Source: Mycobacterium syngnathidarum (GTDB lineage Bacteria; Actinomycetota; Actinomycetes; Mycobacteriales; Mycobacteriaceae). Taken from it: 64,000 bases of DNA. Shown piece by piece: positions 1 through 8,598 of this stretch. Numbering within the stretch: the first letter of the stretch is position 1; the number at the start of each line of letters is the position of its first letter. A program made the translations under genes and the position numbers. The stretch lies in assembly GCF_001942625.1 (NCBI RefSeq), contig NZ_MLCL01000093.1, forward strand, positions 207,166 through 271,165. The letters are read 5' to 3'. The notes below the pieces were generated by a model. It was not told where the DNA came from and searched no databases. It saw only the letters and a list, made by a program, of their open reading frames with translations.

Positions 1-252
1 CTTGAGCCGACCGGTGACGATCACCCGCGAACCCCGGGTGAGGCTCTCGGCCACGTTCTCGGCCGCCTCACGCCAGATGTTGCACCGCAGGAACAGCGCC
101 TCGCCGTCCTTCCACTCATTGGTCTGCCGGTCAAACATGCGCGGCGTGGAAGCAACGGTGAAATTGGCGACGGCTGCGCCGGACGGGGTGAAACGCAGTT
201 CCGGGTCAGCGGTCAGGTTTCCGACAACTGTGATGGTGGTGTCACCAGCCAC
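1..252 (-). CDS. ssb: Single-stranded DNA-binding protein (5' part, cut by window edge)
   Basis: The first 84 residues of an SSB OB-fold protein that coats single-stranded DNA in replication and repair. The reading begins [20 protein letters not shown] and continues through [10 protein letters not shown] and [18 protein letters not shown], which are typical SSB strands. The GTG at 250-252 is chosen because a perfect AGGAGG (plus-strand cctcct, 258-263) sits just upstream. The gene lies directly downstream of rpsF, as in other mycobacteria (rpsF-ssb-rpsR-rplI). The C-terminal tail is outside the window. Confidence 0.95.
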   Translation of the reverse strand, partial: MAGDTTITVVGNLTADPELRFTPSGAAVANFTVASTPRMFDRQTNEWKDGEALFLRCNIWREAAENVAESLTRGSRVIVTGRLK

Positions 253-320
253 GAGATCCTCCTGGGTAGGCATGTCCGTTTGCGCGAAGCCTACGTAGCC
301 CCGCCGACGACTGAGCGCCT

Positions 321-611
321 TTAGTGCTTGTCGGTCCGCATCACCTTGGTCCGCAGCACGGACTCGTTCAGGTTGAGCTGACGGTCGAGCTCCGACACGG
401 TGGCCGGTTCAGCCTTGACGTCGACGATGGCGTAGATGCCCTCGGCGTGCTTGGCGATCTCGTAGGCCAGCCGGCGGCGGCCCCAGATGTCAACCTTTTC
501 GACGGTCCCGCCATCCTTGCGGATGACGTTCAGGAACGTCTCCAGCGACGGAGCTACGGTGCGCTCGTCAAGTGTGGGGTCGAGAATGACCATGATTTCG
601 TATGGACGCAT
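321..611 (-). CDS. rpsF: 30S ribosomal protein S6
   Basis: A 96-residue S6 protein of the small ribosomal subunit. It begins [16 protein letters not shown] and contains the S6 core motifs GRRRLAYEI and EGIYAIVDV. The ATG at 609-611 is preceded by a GAGGAGGTGATGAGG stretch on the minus strand, and longer in-frame starts lack family support. It is first of the rpsF-ssb operon. A leader hairpin upstream may serve autoregulation (listed separately). Length and motifs are normal. Confidence 0.97.
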   Translation of the reverse strand: MRPYEIMVILDPTLDERTVAPSLETFLNVIRKDGGTVEKVDIWGRRRLAYEIAKHAEGIYAIVDVKAEPATVSELDRQLNLNESVLRTKVMRTDKH

Positions 612-644
612 TAGAACCTCATCACCTCCTCTGGTCGTGTACGG

Positions 645-662
645 CCACGGTGGATTCCGTGG
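645..662 (-). promoter_or_regulatory. Hairpin in the rpsF leader
   Basis: CCACGG and CCGTGG form a perfect 6-bp stem with a 6-nt loop, about 34 nt before the rpsF start codon on the minus strand. A possible -10 (TAGCCT on the minus strand, 694-699) lies upstream. In several bacteria the S6:S18 dimer binds an rpsF leader structure; whether this hairpin does so here is inference. Confidence 0.35.
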
Positions 663-768
663 CAGGAGGGTCGCCTGCGTCGGCAACCGGCCCAGGCTAC
701 CCGAAATCGCCCTGATCTGCGAAATCCGGATAAGGTGAGTCCTTGGTTCTGGAGTCTAGGGGGATTGC

Positions 769-979
769 GTGAACTATCCGTTCGGGCCTTACGGGCAGGG
801 CCCCGCTCTCCGGCGGGCGATACGCCGCGCTGATTGCCTTGATCGTGTTCGACTTCGTCTTCGGTCTCATGTTCCCCAGCGCAACGCTGGTGCCGGCCAT
901 GGTGCCCTCGGCGACCGAATGGATCCGGGCGAGACCCGATCCCGTTGCACCCCAGTTTCATCCGCCCTATCCGAGTTGA
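769..979 (+). pseudogene. Decayed first copy of a tandem membrane-protein family
   Basis: The GTG at 769 opens MNYPFGPYGQG, which matches the start of the intact gene at 1612 (MNHPYGPHGQG). After about codon 11 the matching frame shifts by one base. In the shifted frame a short membrane stretch is followed by an ending EWIRARPDPVAPQFHPPYPS and stop at 977-979, parallel to the end of the 1612 gene (WIRAKPSPVAVQYQPPYPAY). Most of the central membrane region is missing. It therefore looks like a copy that suffered a large internal deletion plus frameshift. A short 71-codon reading frame to 984 could still be translated but resembles nothing I know. Confidence 0.6.
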
Positions 980-1003
980 ATTGACATCAGGATCGGAGCA
1001 GTA

Positions 1004-1615
1004 GTGACCACTCCGCGCGGAACCCAGGACCAGGAGTTTCCCGGCGAACCCAGCTATCCAGAACAACTCGGCCATCAACAGCCCGGATACCCACTGGGCG
1101 AAACCCTGCCTGCAGCACTGCCCCCCGAGGCTGCCGCGGCATCGCCGAACCGGGTGACCGCGATCATCACGGTCGTCCTGGCCGGGATCGGCTCCCTGTT
1201 GACCCTCGGCAACGGCGTAGTCGGTCTGACCGGACTGGCCGCGCTGGCCGGTGACGCGGGCATGCGAACCCTGGCCCTCAGATCCCCAGGGGCGCTGGCG
1301 TTGACCGTCCTCGCGACCCTGTTGAGTGTCGCCTGCGGACTCTTGCTCCTCGCCGGTACGGTGGCGCTGTTGCGGCACAAGATGATCGGCCGCCGCTTCA
1401 TCGTCAGCGGCTGCGTGTTGATCATCCTGGGCAGCTTGATCAGCCTCGGACTGAGTCTCGCCGCGACAGCCCGCTATGGCGTCTACCAGATCAGCGCCGT
1501 GGCAATCTTGAGCCTTGTGCTGCCCCTCGCCACGATCGTGGTCACCGTGCTGCCGTCGACCACGGCATGGATCCAGGCGAAACGGGATCGGAAGGATCTC
1601 GAGAGGGACGTATGA
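1004..1615 (+). CDS. Membrane protein of a tandem mycobacterial family (copy 2)
   Basis: A 203-residue protein of unknown function. Residues 1-45 are hydrophilic and Pro/Gln-rich. They are followed by about four hydrophobic segments (around 48-70, 88-115, 130-150 and 160-180) and a charged C-terminus WIQAKRDRKDLERDV. The GTG at 1004 follows GATCGGAGCA, a plausible ribosome site. Its stop overlaps the start of the next gene by four bases (ATGA), so the two are probably co-translated. Topology and the C-terminal T-x-W-I-x-A-K motif match the downstream gene, so the pair are paralogues. Confidence 0.7.
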   Translation: MTTPRGTQDQEFPGEPSYPEQLGHQQPGYPLGETLPAALPPEAAAASPNRVTAIITVVLAGIGSLLTLGNGVVGLTGLAALAGDAGMRTLALRSPGALALTVLATLLSVACGLLLLAGTVALLRHKMIGRRFIVSGCVLIILGSLISLGLSLAATARYGVYQISAVAILSLVLPLATIVVTVLPSTTAWIQAKRDRKDLERDV

Positions 1616-2211
1616 ACCATCCGTACGGGCCTCATGGGCAAGGGATTCCGCAGCAGGCCGGCTATGCGCAACCTGCGGGTTGGTCCCAACAACCGGGGTG
1701 GCCGCAGCAATCCGGTTATCCGCCGTCCGGCTACCCGGGCCATCCACAGCCGAAGCTGCCCGGCGGGCCGAGCGGTGCCACGGGGATCCTCGCAGGCATC
1801 CTGGCACTACTGGGCGGGCTGGCCGGCCTCTGCTTCAGCCCGCTGTCTGTGGTGACCATGGTCAGTGACCACGCATTCGACATCGTGGGCGCTGTCGTGG
1901 TCCTGTTCGGCGCCGGCTTCGGACTGGCGCTGTTCATCGGGGCGATACTGCTGTTCCGGCGCAACATGAACGGGCGGCGGCTCGTCATCGGCGGCTGCGG
2001 CCTGGCCATCCTGACCGGCCTGGCGGTTCTGGCTGAGCAGCTCACGAAGTATGACTTCGACGGGGGCGCCGTCCTCACAATCGCAGTGCCGCTCTTCGTC
2101 TTTCCGATTCTGACGCTCGTCCTGACGATGCTGCCGCCGACCGCAAGATGGATCCGCGCGAAGCCGAGTCCCGTGGCAGTCCAGTACCAACCGCCCTATC
2201 CGGCGTACTGA
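1612..2211 (+). CDS. Membrane protein of a tandem mycobacterial family (copy 3)
   Basis: A 199-residue paralogue of the preceding gene. It has a Gly/Pro/Gln/Tyr-rich N-terminus with GYPPSGYPGHPQ-like repeats (residues 1-50), then about four membrane helices, then ARWIRAKPSPVAVQYQPPYPAY. The ATG at 1612 overlaps the upstream stop. Low-complexity PGQ-rich tails before membrane helices are common in actinobacterial envelope proteins. I do not recognise a function, and nothing here shows an enzyme motif. Confidence 0.7.
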   Translation: MNHPYGPHGQGIPQQAGYAQPAGWSQQPGWPQQSGYPPSGYPGHPQPKLPGGPSGATGILAGILALLGGLAGLCFSPLSVVTMVSDHAFDIVGAVVVLFGAGFGLALFIGAILLFRRNMNGRRLVIGGCGLAILTGLAVLAEQLTKYDFDGGAVLTIAVPLFVFPILTLVLTMLPPTARWIRAKPSPVAVQYQPPYPAY

Positions 2212-2244
2212 CCTGCGCGTGACACCGCGCCTCATACGTCGCGT

Positions 2245-3897
2245 CTATCTGGCGTCCGCCAACTCCGGTTCTGGATCCGGCTTGGGCTCGATGCGGACGC
2301 GGTCAGCCGAGGGCCGCAGCCAATCCGGTAGCCAACGCGGCGGCTGGTCAGGTGCCCGGTCGAACACCCCGCCGGTGGGATCATCAACGCGTCCGCCGTG
2401 GCGCACCAGGTCGAGCTCAGGACGGTAGATCTGGCGAATGACCAACGCGCACAACCCGATCACTGCCAGATCGCGTAGCAGCACCGTAGTGGTGAACCAC
2501 TGCTCGGGCAGACCCTTGTTCTGCTCGCCGTACAGGTAGAGCATGCGCGGTATCCACACCAGCGCGTCAATCGTCATCCATGCCAGCAGGACGCGACGAT
2601 GCGGCAGCGCCAGGACGGCCAGCGGCACCAGCCACAGCGAGAACTGCGGGCTCCACACCTTGTTGGTCAGCAAGAATGCGGCAACCACGAGGAATGCCAA
2701 CTGCGCCAATCGCGGCCGCTGCGGCGCGGTCAACGCGATGTAGCCGATCGCGATACAGCAGGCGGCGAACAACACCGCGGTGACCGTGTTCAGCACCGCC
2801 GGCGGCTGCCAGAAGCCCAGGTCCGGATCGAAGCCGCGCCAATCGCTGAACGACTTGACCACGTTGTAGAGCGAGTCCATGTCGTCACCGCGACGAGTGT
2901 TGAGCCGGAAGAACTCTGACCATCCCCGCGGGAAGAGCACCATGATCGGCAAATTGATCAGCAGCCACGTGGCGACCGCGGTCAATGCCGCCTTGCCGAC
3001 CGCCCGCAGCCGCCCGGTGCGCAGCCCGAGCAGTACCAGCGGGACGAACAGCAGCAGCGGATACAGCTTGGCCGCCACGCCGATTCCGATCAGCGCCCCG
3101 GCCCACACCGGTTTTCGCCGAGACCACGCCAGCATCGCGCCCGCCGCGGAAGCTGTGGCCAATGCGTCAAAGTTGGTGAACACCTGGAAGATCACGATCG
3201 GCGAACCCGCCACCAGCGCGGCATCCCACACCCGCCGGCCGGCCATTCGCGACGTAGCCCAGATTGTGGCCAGCCAGGCCAGCGCCAAGCCGAACGCCGA
3301 GATGTTGAAGAACATCACCACTTCGGCCACCAGCGGGACCGATACGAGCTTGGTCAAGGCGGTGTAGGTCTTGGCCAACGACATCGACACGTACTGGTAC
3401 AGCCCGGTGAGCACCGGGTACTCCATGTAGCGGATCGCCGGACTGCCGTCGTACTGGATGCGCGGGTTGCCGGTCGCGTCGTTCTCGACCCAACTGGATT
3501 TGTAGGGAAACTTCCCGAGGTTCAACAACTCTGCGGTGTAGAGCGGAACCGTGTCGGAATAGCACAGCTCGTAGTACGCCCGGTTGTTCTCCCAGTTGGC
3601 CACCCGCTCGCCCGCGGTCCCCTTGCCGGTGGTCTGCAGGCAGGCAGCCTTTGTGGTGTAGCCCAACGCCAGGAACACCACAGCGATCACAAACATCACC
3701 CGCAGCGGGGTCATGAACCGTGACCGGCCGATCAGAGCATGACGGCCGACCGGTCCACCGACGGTCTGCGACAACGCCTCGGCCAGCCGGTCGTTGCGGC
3801 TGGGGAGGTCGCGGTCGTCGGCGCTCCGCCGGTCTTCTGCCGGCGGAGCCGGTGAATCCAGCCCTGCCGGCGGAGCCGGCGATACCCGGTCCGTCAC
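2245..3897 (-). CDS. GT87-type polytopic membrane glycosyltransferase (Rv0051-like)
   Basis: A 550-residue membrane protein of the DUF2029/GT87 family, whose mycobacterial members use polyprenyl-phosphate sugars outside the membrane. A Pro-rich cytoplasmic N-terminus (about 1-60) is followed by some 10-12 helices. The first extracytoplasmic loop contains IRYMEYPVLTGLYQY, the usual E-Y-P loop of the family. GTG at 3895-3897 overlaps the ponA1 stop by four bases, implying translational coupling. In M. tuberculosis the homologue is also next to ponA1. The exact sugar and acceptor cannot be read from the sequence. Confidence 0.8.
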   Translation of the reverse strand: MTDRVSPAPPAGLDSPAPPAEDRRSADDRDLPSRNDRLAEALSQTVGGPVGRHALIGRSRFMTPLRVMFVIAVVFLALGYTTKAACLQTTGKGTAGERVANWENNRAYYELCYSDTVPLYTAELLNLGKFPYKSSWVENDATGNPRIQYDGSPAIRYMEYPVLTGLYQYVSMSLAKTYTALTKLVSVPLVAEVVMFFNISAFGLALAWLATIWATSRMAGRRVWDAALVAGSPIVIFQVFTNFDALATASAAGAMLAWSRRKPVWAGALIGIGVAAKLYPLLLFVPLVLLGLRTGRLRAVGKAALTAVATWLLINLPIMVLFPRGWSEFFRLNTRRGDDMDSLYNVVKSFSDWRGFDPDLGFWQPPAVLNTVTAVLFAACCIAIGYIALTAPQRPRLAQLAFLVVAAFLLTNKVWSPQFSLWLVPLAVLALPHRRVLLAWMTIDALVWIPRMLYLYGEQNKGLPEQWFTTTVLLRDLAVIGLCALVIRQIYRPELDLVRHGGRVDDPTGGVFDRAPDQPPRWLPDWLRPSADRVRIEPKPDPEPELADAR

Positions 3898-6461
3898 GGG
3901 GGTGGCGGCGGTACCGGAACGCCCGGTTCGCCGGGCACAACGGGAGCTCCCGGCGGCGGTCCGATCGGCACGGTCGTCGGAGGGCCGATCGGGATCGTGA
4001 TGCCCGGGGCCACTTCGATGGTCGGTTGAATCACGGTCTCCGAAGGCATCACCGAGACCTGCGGGCCCGGCGGGAGGGTGCCGGGCGGCGGGGCAGGCGG
4101 GGCCTGTGGCACACCCGCATAACCGCCGATCTCGGTCGGCTTCGGGAACTTCTCGTTGTCAGTCCCCTTCAAGGCACCGTCCATGGTGGATTTCCAGATG
4201 TCCGACGGCAGACCGGATCCGTACACCGGGCCGCCGGACGCCGTCTTCAACGGTTCCACACCCTCGGAGGTACCCACCCAGACCGCAGTCGAAAGCGACG
4301 GCGTGTAGCCGACCATCCAGGCGTCGCGGTTGTCACCGGTGTCGCCGAGCTGGTTGGTACCGGTCTTGGCGGCCGAGGCGCGGCCGCCGGCCAGGTTGTG
4401 GCCGCGGGACCAGCCGGCGATCGGCTGCATGGCCGAGGTCACGTTGTCGGCCACTGCCTTGTCGATGCGCTGTTCACCCTCGTCCTGGCTGGAGGCATCG
4501 AACAGCACCTGGCCAGACGAGTTCACGACTTTCTGGACGAAGTGCGGCTTGTGGTAGACGCCCGAGGCGGCCAACGTGGCGTACGCCGAGGCCATGTCGA
4601 TCACCCGGGACTGGTACTGACCCAGCACCACGCCGTTGTTCGGCGGACCGCCCTTGCCGTCCTCGGACAGCGTGTGCTCGACACCGGGGAAACTCTCGGC
4701 GACGCCCGCGTCGTGCGCGGCCTTGGCCACGTCCTCGGGGCCGTTCTCGAGCTTGAGCATCAGCCGGTAGTAGCTGGTGTTCAGCGAGCGTTTGAGCGCC
4801 TCGGCGATCGAGCAGGTTCCGCACCCCTCGCCTTCGACGTTGGTGATCTCGATGCCGTTGACCGTGATCGGCCCGCTGTCCACCTGGTAGCCCAGACCGA
4901 TGCCCTGCTGCAGGGCCGCGACCAGCGCGAACACCTTGAACGACGAACCCGTCGGCAGACCGGCCTGGGCGAAGTCGAAGCCATTGGCGTCCGAGCCACC
5001 GTAGTAAGCCTTGACCGCCCCGTCACGCGGATCGACGGAGACCACCGCGGTCCGCATGTCGGGATCCTGCCCGTCCATGTACTTGGACACCGCGTTTTCC
5101 GCGGCCTGCTGGGCCTGCGGATCGATCGTGGTGGTGATCTGCAGACCTTCGGTGTTCAGCGCCTGCTCGCTGATGTTGAACAGATCCAGCAGTTCCTTGG
5201 TGACCTGGCGCTCGATCAGTCCGTTCGGGCCGGTGGTCTGGTTCTCCTGGCGGGCCTGGTCCGGTGGCACCGTCGGCGGGAACACCTGCTCGGCACGGTC
5301 CTGAGCCGACAGCGCGCCGATGTCCACCATGCCGTCGAGTACCCAGTTCCACCGTTCGGCCGCGCCCTCCGGATCCACGGCCGGGTCCAGCGTCGACGGC
5401 CTCTGGATCAATGCGGCCATCAATGCGCCCTCGGCGACGGTGAGCTGTTCGACAGGCTTGTCGAAGTACGCCTTGGCGGCCGCGGCGATGCCGTATGAAC
5501 CGCGGCCGAAGTAGATCATGTTCAGATACGCCTGCATCACAGCGTCTTTGGACCATTCGCTGGCCATTTTGGTCGAGATGACCAGCTCCTTGGCCTTGCG
5601 GATCAAACCGCCGATGCCGGAGCGCTCGTCGCCGACCAATGCGTTCTTGACGTACTGCTGGGTGATGGTCGAACCGCCCTGCAGGTCACCGCCCACCAAG
5701 TTGTTCTTGATCGCGCGCAACAGGGCGGTGAAGGAAAAGCCGGGGTTGGAGTAGAAGTCACGGTCCTCGGCGGCCATCACCGCGTTGCGGACATGCTCGG
5801 GGATCTTGTCGATCCCGACATCGACCCGGTTGCCTTCGGGGGGAACGATCCGGGCGATCTCGCTGCCGTCGCTGGCCAAGATCGTCGACACCTGATTGGT
5901 GCGGATGTCACCGGGCTGCGGGACGTCGACGATCAGGTACGCCATACCGAACGTCACCAGAGGAAGCAGGATCATCGCCACCACGGCGGCGATCGACAGA
6001 CGTCGGATCAGCTTCCAGTTGATGTGGAACTGCCCCGGCGGCTTGGGCCCCTGACCCGACGGACCCGAGGGGCCCGAGCCACGGCCGCCTCCCGGCGGCG
6101 GAGGTGGCGATTTGGGTGGCTGCGGTTTCGGCGCCGGGGTGCCGTCCATCGCAGCTCTGATGACATCGAGTGGAGCCGGCTTACCGTCGCGAACCGGAGG
6201 CAGCACCGTGGTGAGCCGATCGTCGGGCGGTGACGCCGGACGGCCGGGACGGCCCGCCTGCCCTTTTTCCCGTCCCACGGGACCGTTCTCGCGTCGCGGA
6301 GGTCCTGCCTCGCGCGCCGGGGGCCGGGGCTCCCGGACCGGGGGCGTGTCCCGGGCAGGCGGTTTCTCCCGAGCGGGCGGCCGGTTTTCGCGCGCGCCGA
6401 GACGGTCAGCCGCATTACGGATGTCGTTGGCTGACCGGCTATGGCGCCCTTCGTTATTCAC
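3894..6461 (-). CDS. ponA1: Bifunctional penicillin-binding protein 1 (PonA1)
   Basis: An 855-residue class A PBP that polymerises and crosslinks peptidoglycan. A long Arg/Pro-rich cytoplasmic tail (1 to about 148) precedes one membrane helix (about 150-172). The transglycosylase domain carries the catalytic Glu in AAEDRDFYSNPGF (about 230) and GGSTITQQYVKN. The transpeptidase carries SSFK (about 506), SLN and KTG (about 698). The tail after about 780 is Pro-rich and outside the cell. The GTG at 6461 (MNNEGRHSRS) is preferred; it overlaps the upstream gene by 8 nt. A longer reading to 6584 would run far into that gene. Confidence 0.93.
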   Translation of the reverse strand: MNNEGRHSRSANDIRNAADRLGARENRPPAREKPPARDTPPVREPRPPAREAGPPRRENGPVGREKGQAGRPGRPASPPDDRLTTVLPPVRDGKPAPLDVIRAAMDGTPAPKPQPPKSPPPPPGGGRGSGPSGPSGQGPKPPGQFHINWKLIRRLSIAAVVAMILLPLVTFGMAYLIVDVPQPGDIRTNQVSTILASDGSEIARIVPPEGNRVDVGIDKIPEHVRNAVMAAEDRDFYSNPGFSFTALLRAIKNNLVGGDLQGGSTITQQYVKNALVGDERSGIGGLIRKAKELVISTKMASEWSKDAVMQAYLNMIYFGRGSYGIAAAAKAYFDKPVEQLTVAEGALMAALIQRPSTLDPAVDPEGAAERWNWVLDGMVDIGALSAQDRAEQVFPPTVPPDQARQENQTTGPNGLIERQVTKELLDLFNISEQALNTEGLQITTTIDPQAQQAAENAVSKYMDGQDPDMRTAVVSVDPRDGAVKAYYGGSDANGFDFAQAGLPTGSSFKVFALVAALQQGIGLGYQVDSGPITVNGIEITNVEGEGCGTCSIAEALKRSLNTSYYRLMLKLENGPEDVAKAAHDAGVAESFPGVEHTLSEDGKGGPPNNGVVLGQYQSRVIDMASAYATLAASGVYHKPHFVQKVVNSSGQVLFDASSQDEGEQRIDKAVADNVTSAMQPIAGWSRGHNLAGGRASAAKTGTNQLGDTGDNRDAWMVGYTPSLSTAVWVGTSEGVEPLKTASGGPVYGSGLPSDIWKSTMDGALKGTDNEKFPKPTEIGGYAGVPQAPPAPPPGTLPPGPQVSVMPSETVIQPTIEVAPGITIPIGPPTTVPIGPPPGAPVVPGEPGVPVPPPPP

Positions 6462-6876
6462 TGGCCGTACGCGCCGACTTGCGCGCGCCTCGAGTGCCAC
6501 GTGCCTTCGGCGGCTTCGGCGCGCCCAGGACATATGACTTGACCAGATGATTCCAACTGCAGGTGCGGCATACCTCCACCACATGGACTGCGAACTCGTC
6601 GTAACGAGTTGCCAACATCACCAGCTCCTCCGCGGTGCGGGCCGAGCCCGACACCGGGCCCAGATGATCACCGAAAACCCACGACACCAGCGTGAGCTGC
6701 TCCTTACGGCAGATCGGACACATCACCGAACTCTGCTTGCCGTGAAACTTTGCCGCGCGAAGCAAGTAGGGATTGGCATCACAGACCTCCGAGACGCCGG
6801 TGCGCCCCGAATAGACCTCAGCCAGCAGGGACCGACGCCGAAGCGCGTAATCCACCACCTGTCTCTGCAATCGCAC
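6454..6876 (-). CDS. DUF5318 protein (Rv0049-like)
   Basis: A 140-residue soluble protein. It has two CxxC-type pairs: MCPICRKEQLTLVSW in the middle and VEVCRTCSWNHLV near the end. These four cysteines suggest a bound zinc ion (inference). GTG at 6874-6876 gives the start VRLQRQVVDYALRRRSLL, matching the conserved start of the family; longer in-frame extensions run across the divergent gene. The C-terminus is basic (KPPKARGTRGARKSARTASE). It is the first gene of the group with ponA1 and the GT87 gene. Function is unknown. Confidence 0.85.
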   Translation of the reverse strand: MRLQRQVVDYALRRRSLLAEVYSGRTGVSEVCDANPYLLRAAKFHGKQSSVMCPICRKEQLTLVSWVFGDHLGPVSGSARTAEELVMLATRYDEFAVHVVEVCRTCSWNHLVKSYVLGAPKPPKARGTRGARKSARTASE

Positions 6877-6932
6877 GATGACCAGAGTACGTCGGCCCCC
6901 TGCACACCGAGGCGCGACCGCGTCACACCTCC

Positions 6933-6938
6933 TACGAT
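6933..6938 (+). promoter_or_regulatory. -10 element of a probable leaderless promoter
   Basis: TACGAT lies 8 nt before the GTG at 6947 and no Shine-Dalgarno sequence is present, the TANNNT pattern of mycobacterial leaderless transcripts. Confidence 0.5.
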
Positions 6939-6946
6939 CATCTTCC

Positions 6947-7819
6947 GTGGCAACCCGGCAACCCTCGAACACGCGGGCCAAAGACAGCGACCGCAACGAC
7001 ACCTGCAAGGTGCTCGACAACGCGCTGGGCGAAGGCCAGCTGTCCATGGAAGAACACCGCCAACGGGTGTCGGCGGCCACCAATGCCACGACGCTGGGCG
7101 ATCTGGCCCGGCTGGTCGCCGATCTGCAGACCTCGAGCGCACCGGTGCAGCTGCCGACGCTGACCAAGCCCCGGCTGCCGCGCATCCGCAAGCCCGCCGG
7201 CTCCGGGTGGGGACTGCGGCTGGCTTCGGCCGCGGTGCTCGTCGTGCTCGGCATCGGCATCGGCTGGGGCCTGTACGGAAACACCCCCTCACCGTTGAGT
7301 TTCAACCCCGACCCGGGCGCCGTGCCCGACGGGATCGACCCGGTCGTGCTGACCCCGCCGACACAGCTGCAATCGCTCAACGGGGTCAAAGGACTGTTCG
7401 AGCAGATGCGCCAAAAGTTCGGCGCCACCATCGGTTTCGAGCTGCACATCGATCCCGATTCGGCCTTGCTGTACCGACCGGACCCGCAGGACAGCCGCAA
7501 GAAGGTCTACTACCGCTACACCGGCGGCTGGGGTGACCCGAGCACCGATCCGCGCACCGTCGACAAGAACGACCGTCTCGTCGACCTCGCCGCTTTCGAC
7601 TACGAGAAGGTCCTCGGCATCATGCGGGGCGCACCCGACACCCTGAACACCAAACGTGCCGACGTGAAGAGCACGTGGCTGCGCATCACGCCGTCCGAAG
7701 ACCCTTCGACACCCGAGGCGATCAACATCGCCGTCATCGTCAGCAGCGATTTCGGGGGCGGCCGCATCGACCTCTACCCCGACGGCGCCGTCAAGAGCAT
7801 GTACCGCAACAACGGCTGA
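6947..7819 (+). CDS. DUF1707 membrane-anchored protein (Rv0048c-like)
   Basis: A 290-residue protein. Residues about 10-62 form a DUF1707/SHOCT-like domain (RAKDSDRNDTCKVLDNALGE, then LSMEEHRQRVSAATNATTLG and DLARLVADLQ). One membrane helix follows (about 95-113, AAVLVVLGIGIGWGLYG), then an extracytoplasmic domain of about 170 residues. The GTG at 6947 is chosen because it starts directly before the DUF1707 domain and follows a good -10. It is divergent from the DUF5318-ponA1 group. The outer domain is not one I can assign. Confidence 0.8.
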   Translation: MATRQPSNTRAKDSDRNDTCKVLDNALGEGQLSMEEHRQRVSAATNATTLGDLARLVADLQTSSAPVQLPTLTKPRLPRIRKPAGSGWGLRLASAAVLVVLGIGIGWGLYGNTPSPLSFNPDPGAVPDGIDPVVLTPPTQLQSLNGVKGLFEQMRQKFGATIGFELHIDPDSALLYRPDPQDSRKKVYYRYTGGWGDPSTDPRTVDKNDRLVDLAAFDYEKVLGIMRGAPDTLNTKRADVKSTWLRITPSEDPSTPEAINIAVIVSSDFGGGRIDLYPDGAVKSMYRNNG

Positions 7820-7831
7820 GCGAGCTCGAGC

Positions 7832-7877
7832 GTCACGCTGGCGTGGCGCTCGGGACCGGGAGCCACGCCAGCGTGAC
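7832..7877. terminator. Perfect 16-bp inverted repeat after the DUF1707 gene
   Basis: GTCACGCTGGCGTGGC (7832-7847) and its exact complement (7862-7877) flank a 14-nt loop, starting 12 nt after the stop codon. There is no U-tract. It is probably a transcription end or an intergenic repeat element. Confidence 0.6.
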
Positions 7878-7995
7878 AATCGACTGCCGATCGGCATTCA
7901 CTTGGCGCCAAATATATCGGCGCGATACAGTTGGCCGAGGTGTTGGTCCGTCGTAGCGATCAATTCCATCTGATCTGTCGAAAGGGGTGATCTCG

Positions 7996-8541
7996 ATGCT
8001 GGAGCTTGCAATTCTCGGCCTCTTGCTCGAGGCACCGATGCACGGCTACGAGCTACGCAAGCGATTGACGGGTCTGTTGGGGGCGTTCAGGGCGTTCTCG
8101 TATGGATCGCTCTACCCGGCATTACGACGCATGCAGGCCGACGGCCTGATCGTCGAGGACGCCGCACCCTTGGGACCGACCAAGGTGCGCCGGGCTCGGC
8201 GGGTTTACCAGCTGACCGATGCCGGCAAGCAGCGGTTCAGCGAGTTGGTCGCCGACACGGGGCCACAGAATTTCTCCGACGACGGGTTCGGTGTCCACCT
8301 GGCCTTCTTCAATCGCACTCCGGCAGAGGCCAGGATGCGAATCCTGGAGGGGCGCCGCCGTCAGGTAGAGGAACGCCGGGAAGGCCTGCGTGAAGCCGTG
8401 GCGCGGGCCAGTAGTTCTTTCGACCGCTACACCCGTCAGCTGCACCAGCTGGGCCTGGAGTCCAGCGAACGAGAAGTCAAGTGGCTCAACGAGTTGATCG
8501 CGGCCGAACGTACCGCGCAGGGACGCTCGGAGAACGCATGA
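7996..8541 (+). CDS. PadR-family transcription regulator (Rv0047c-like)
   Basis: A 181-residue PadR regulator. The N-terminal winged helix reads MLELAILGLLLEAPMHGYEL and continues FSYGSLYPALRRMQADGLI, the family hallmark. The C-terminal half is helical and charged, for dimerisation. ATG at 7996 is preferred over GTG at 7987 because AAAGGGG lies about 9 nt before it and the family begins MLELA. It is 57 nt upstream of ino1 on the same strand, so it may regulate itself and ino1 (inference). Confidence 0.88.
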   Translation: MLELAILGLLLEAPMHGYELRKRLTGLLGAFRAFSYGSLYPALRRMQADGLIVEDAAPLGPTKVRRARRVYQLTDAGKQRFSELVADTGPQNFSDDGFGVHLAFFNRTPAEARMRILEGRRRQVEERREGLREAVARASSSFDRYTRQLHQLGLESSEREVKWLNELIAAERTAQGRSENA

Positions 8542-8598
8542 GCACAGCCCCGCACAAGGCCCCAGGCCGAGCACACAGAACGAGTAAGGAGATCGTCC

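Noticed and set aside
3720..5498. 592-codon open frame on the plus strand
   Set aside because: Antisense to the GT87 gene start and ponA1; no family features.
6462..6584. Longer ponA1 start
   Set aside because: The extra 41 residues lie within the DUF5318 gene and do not resemble PonA1.
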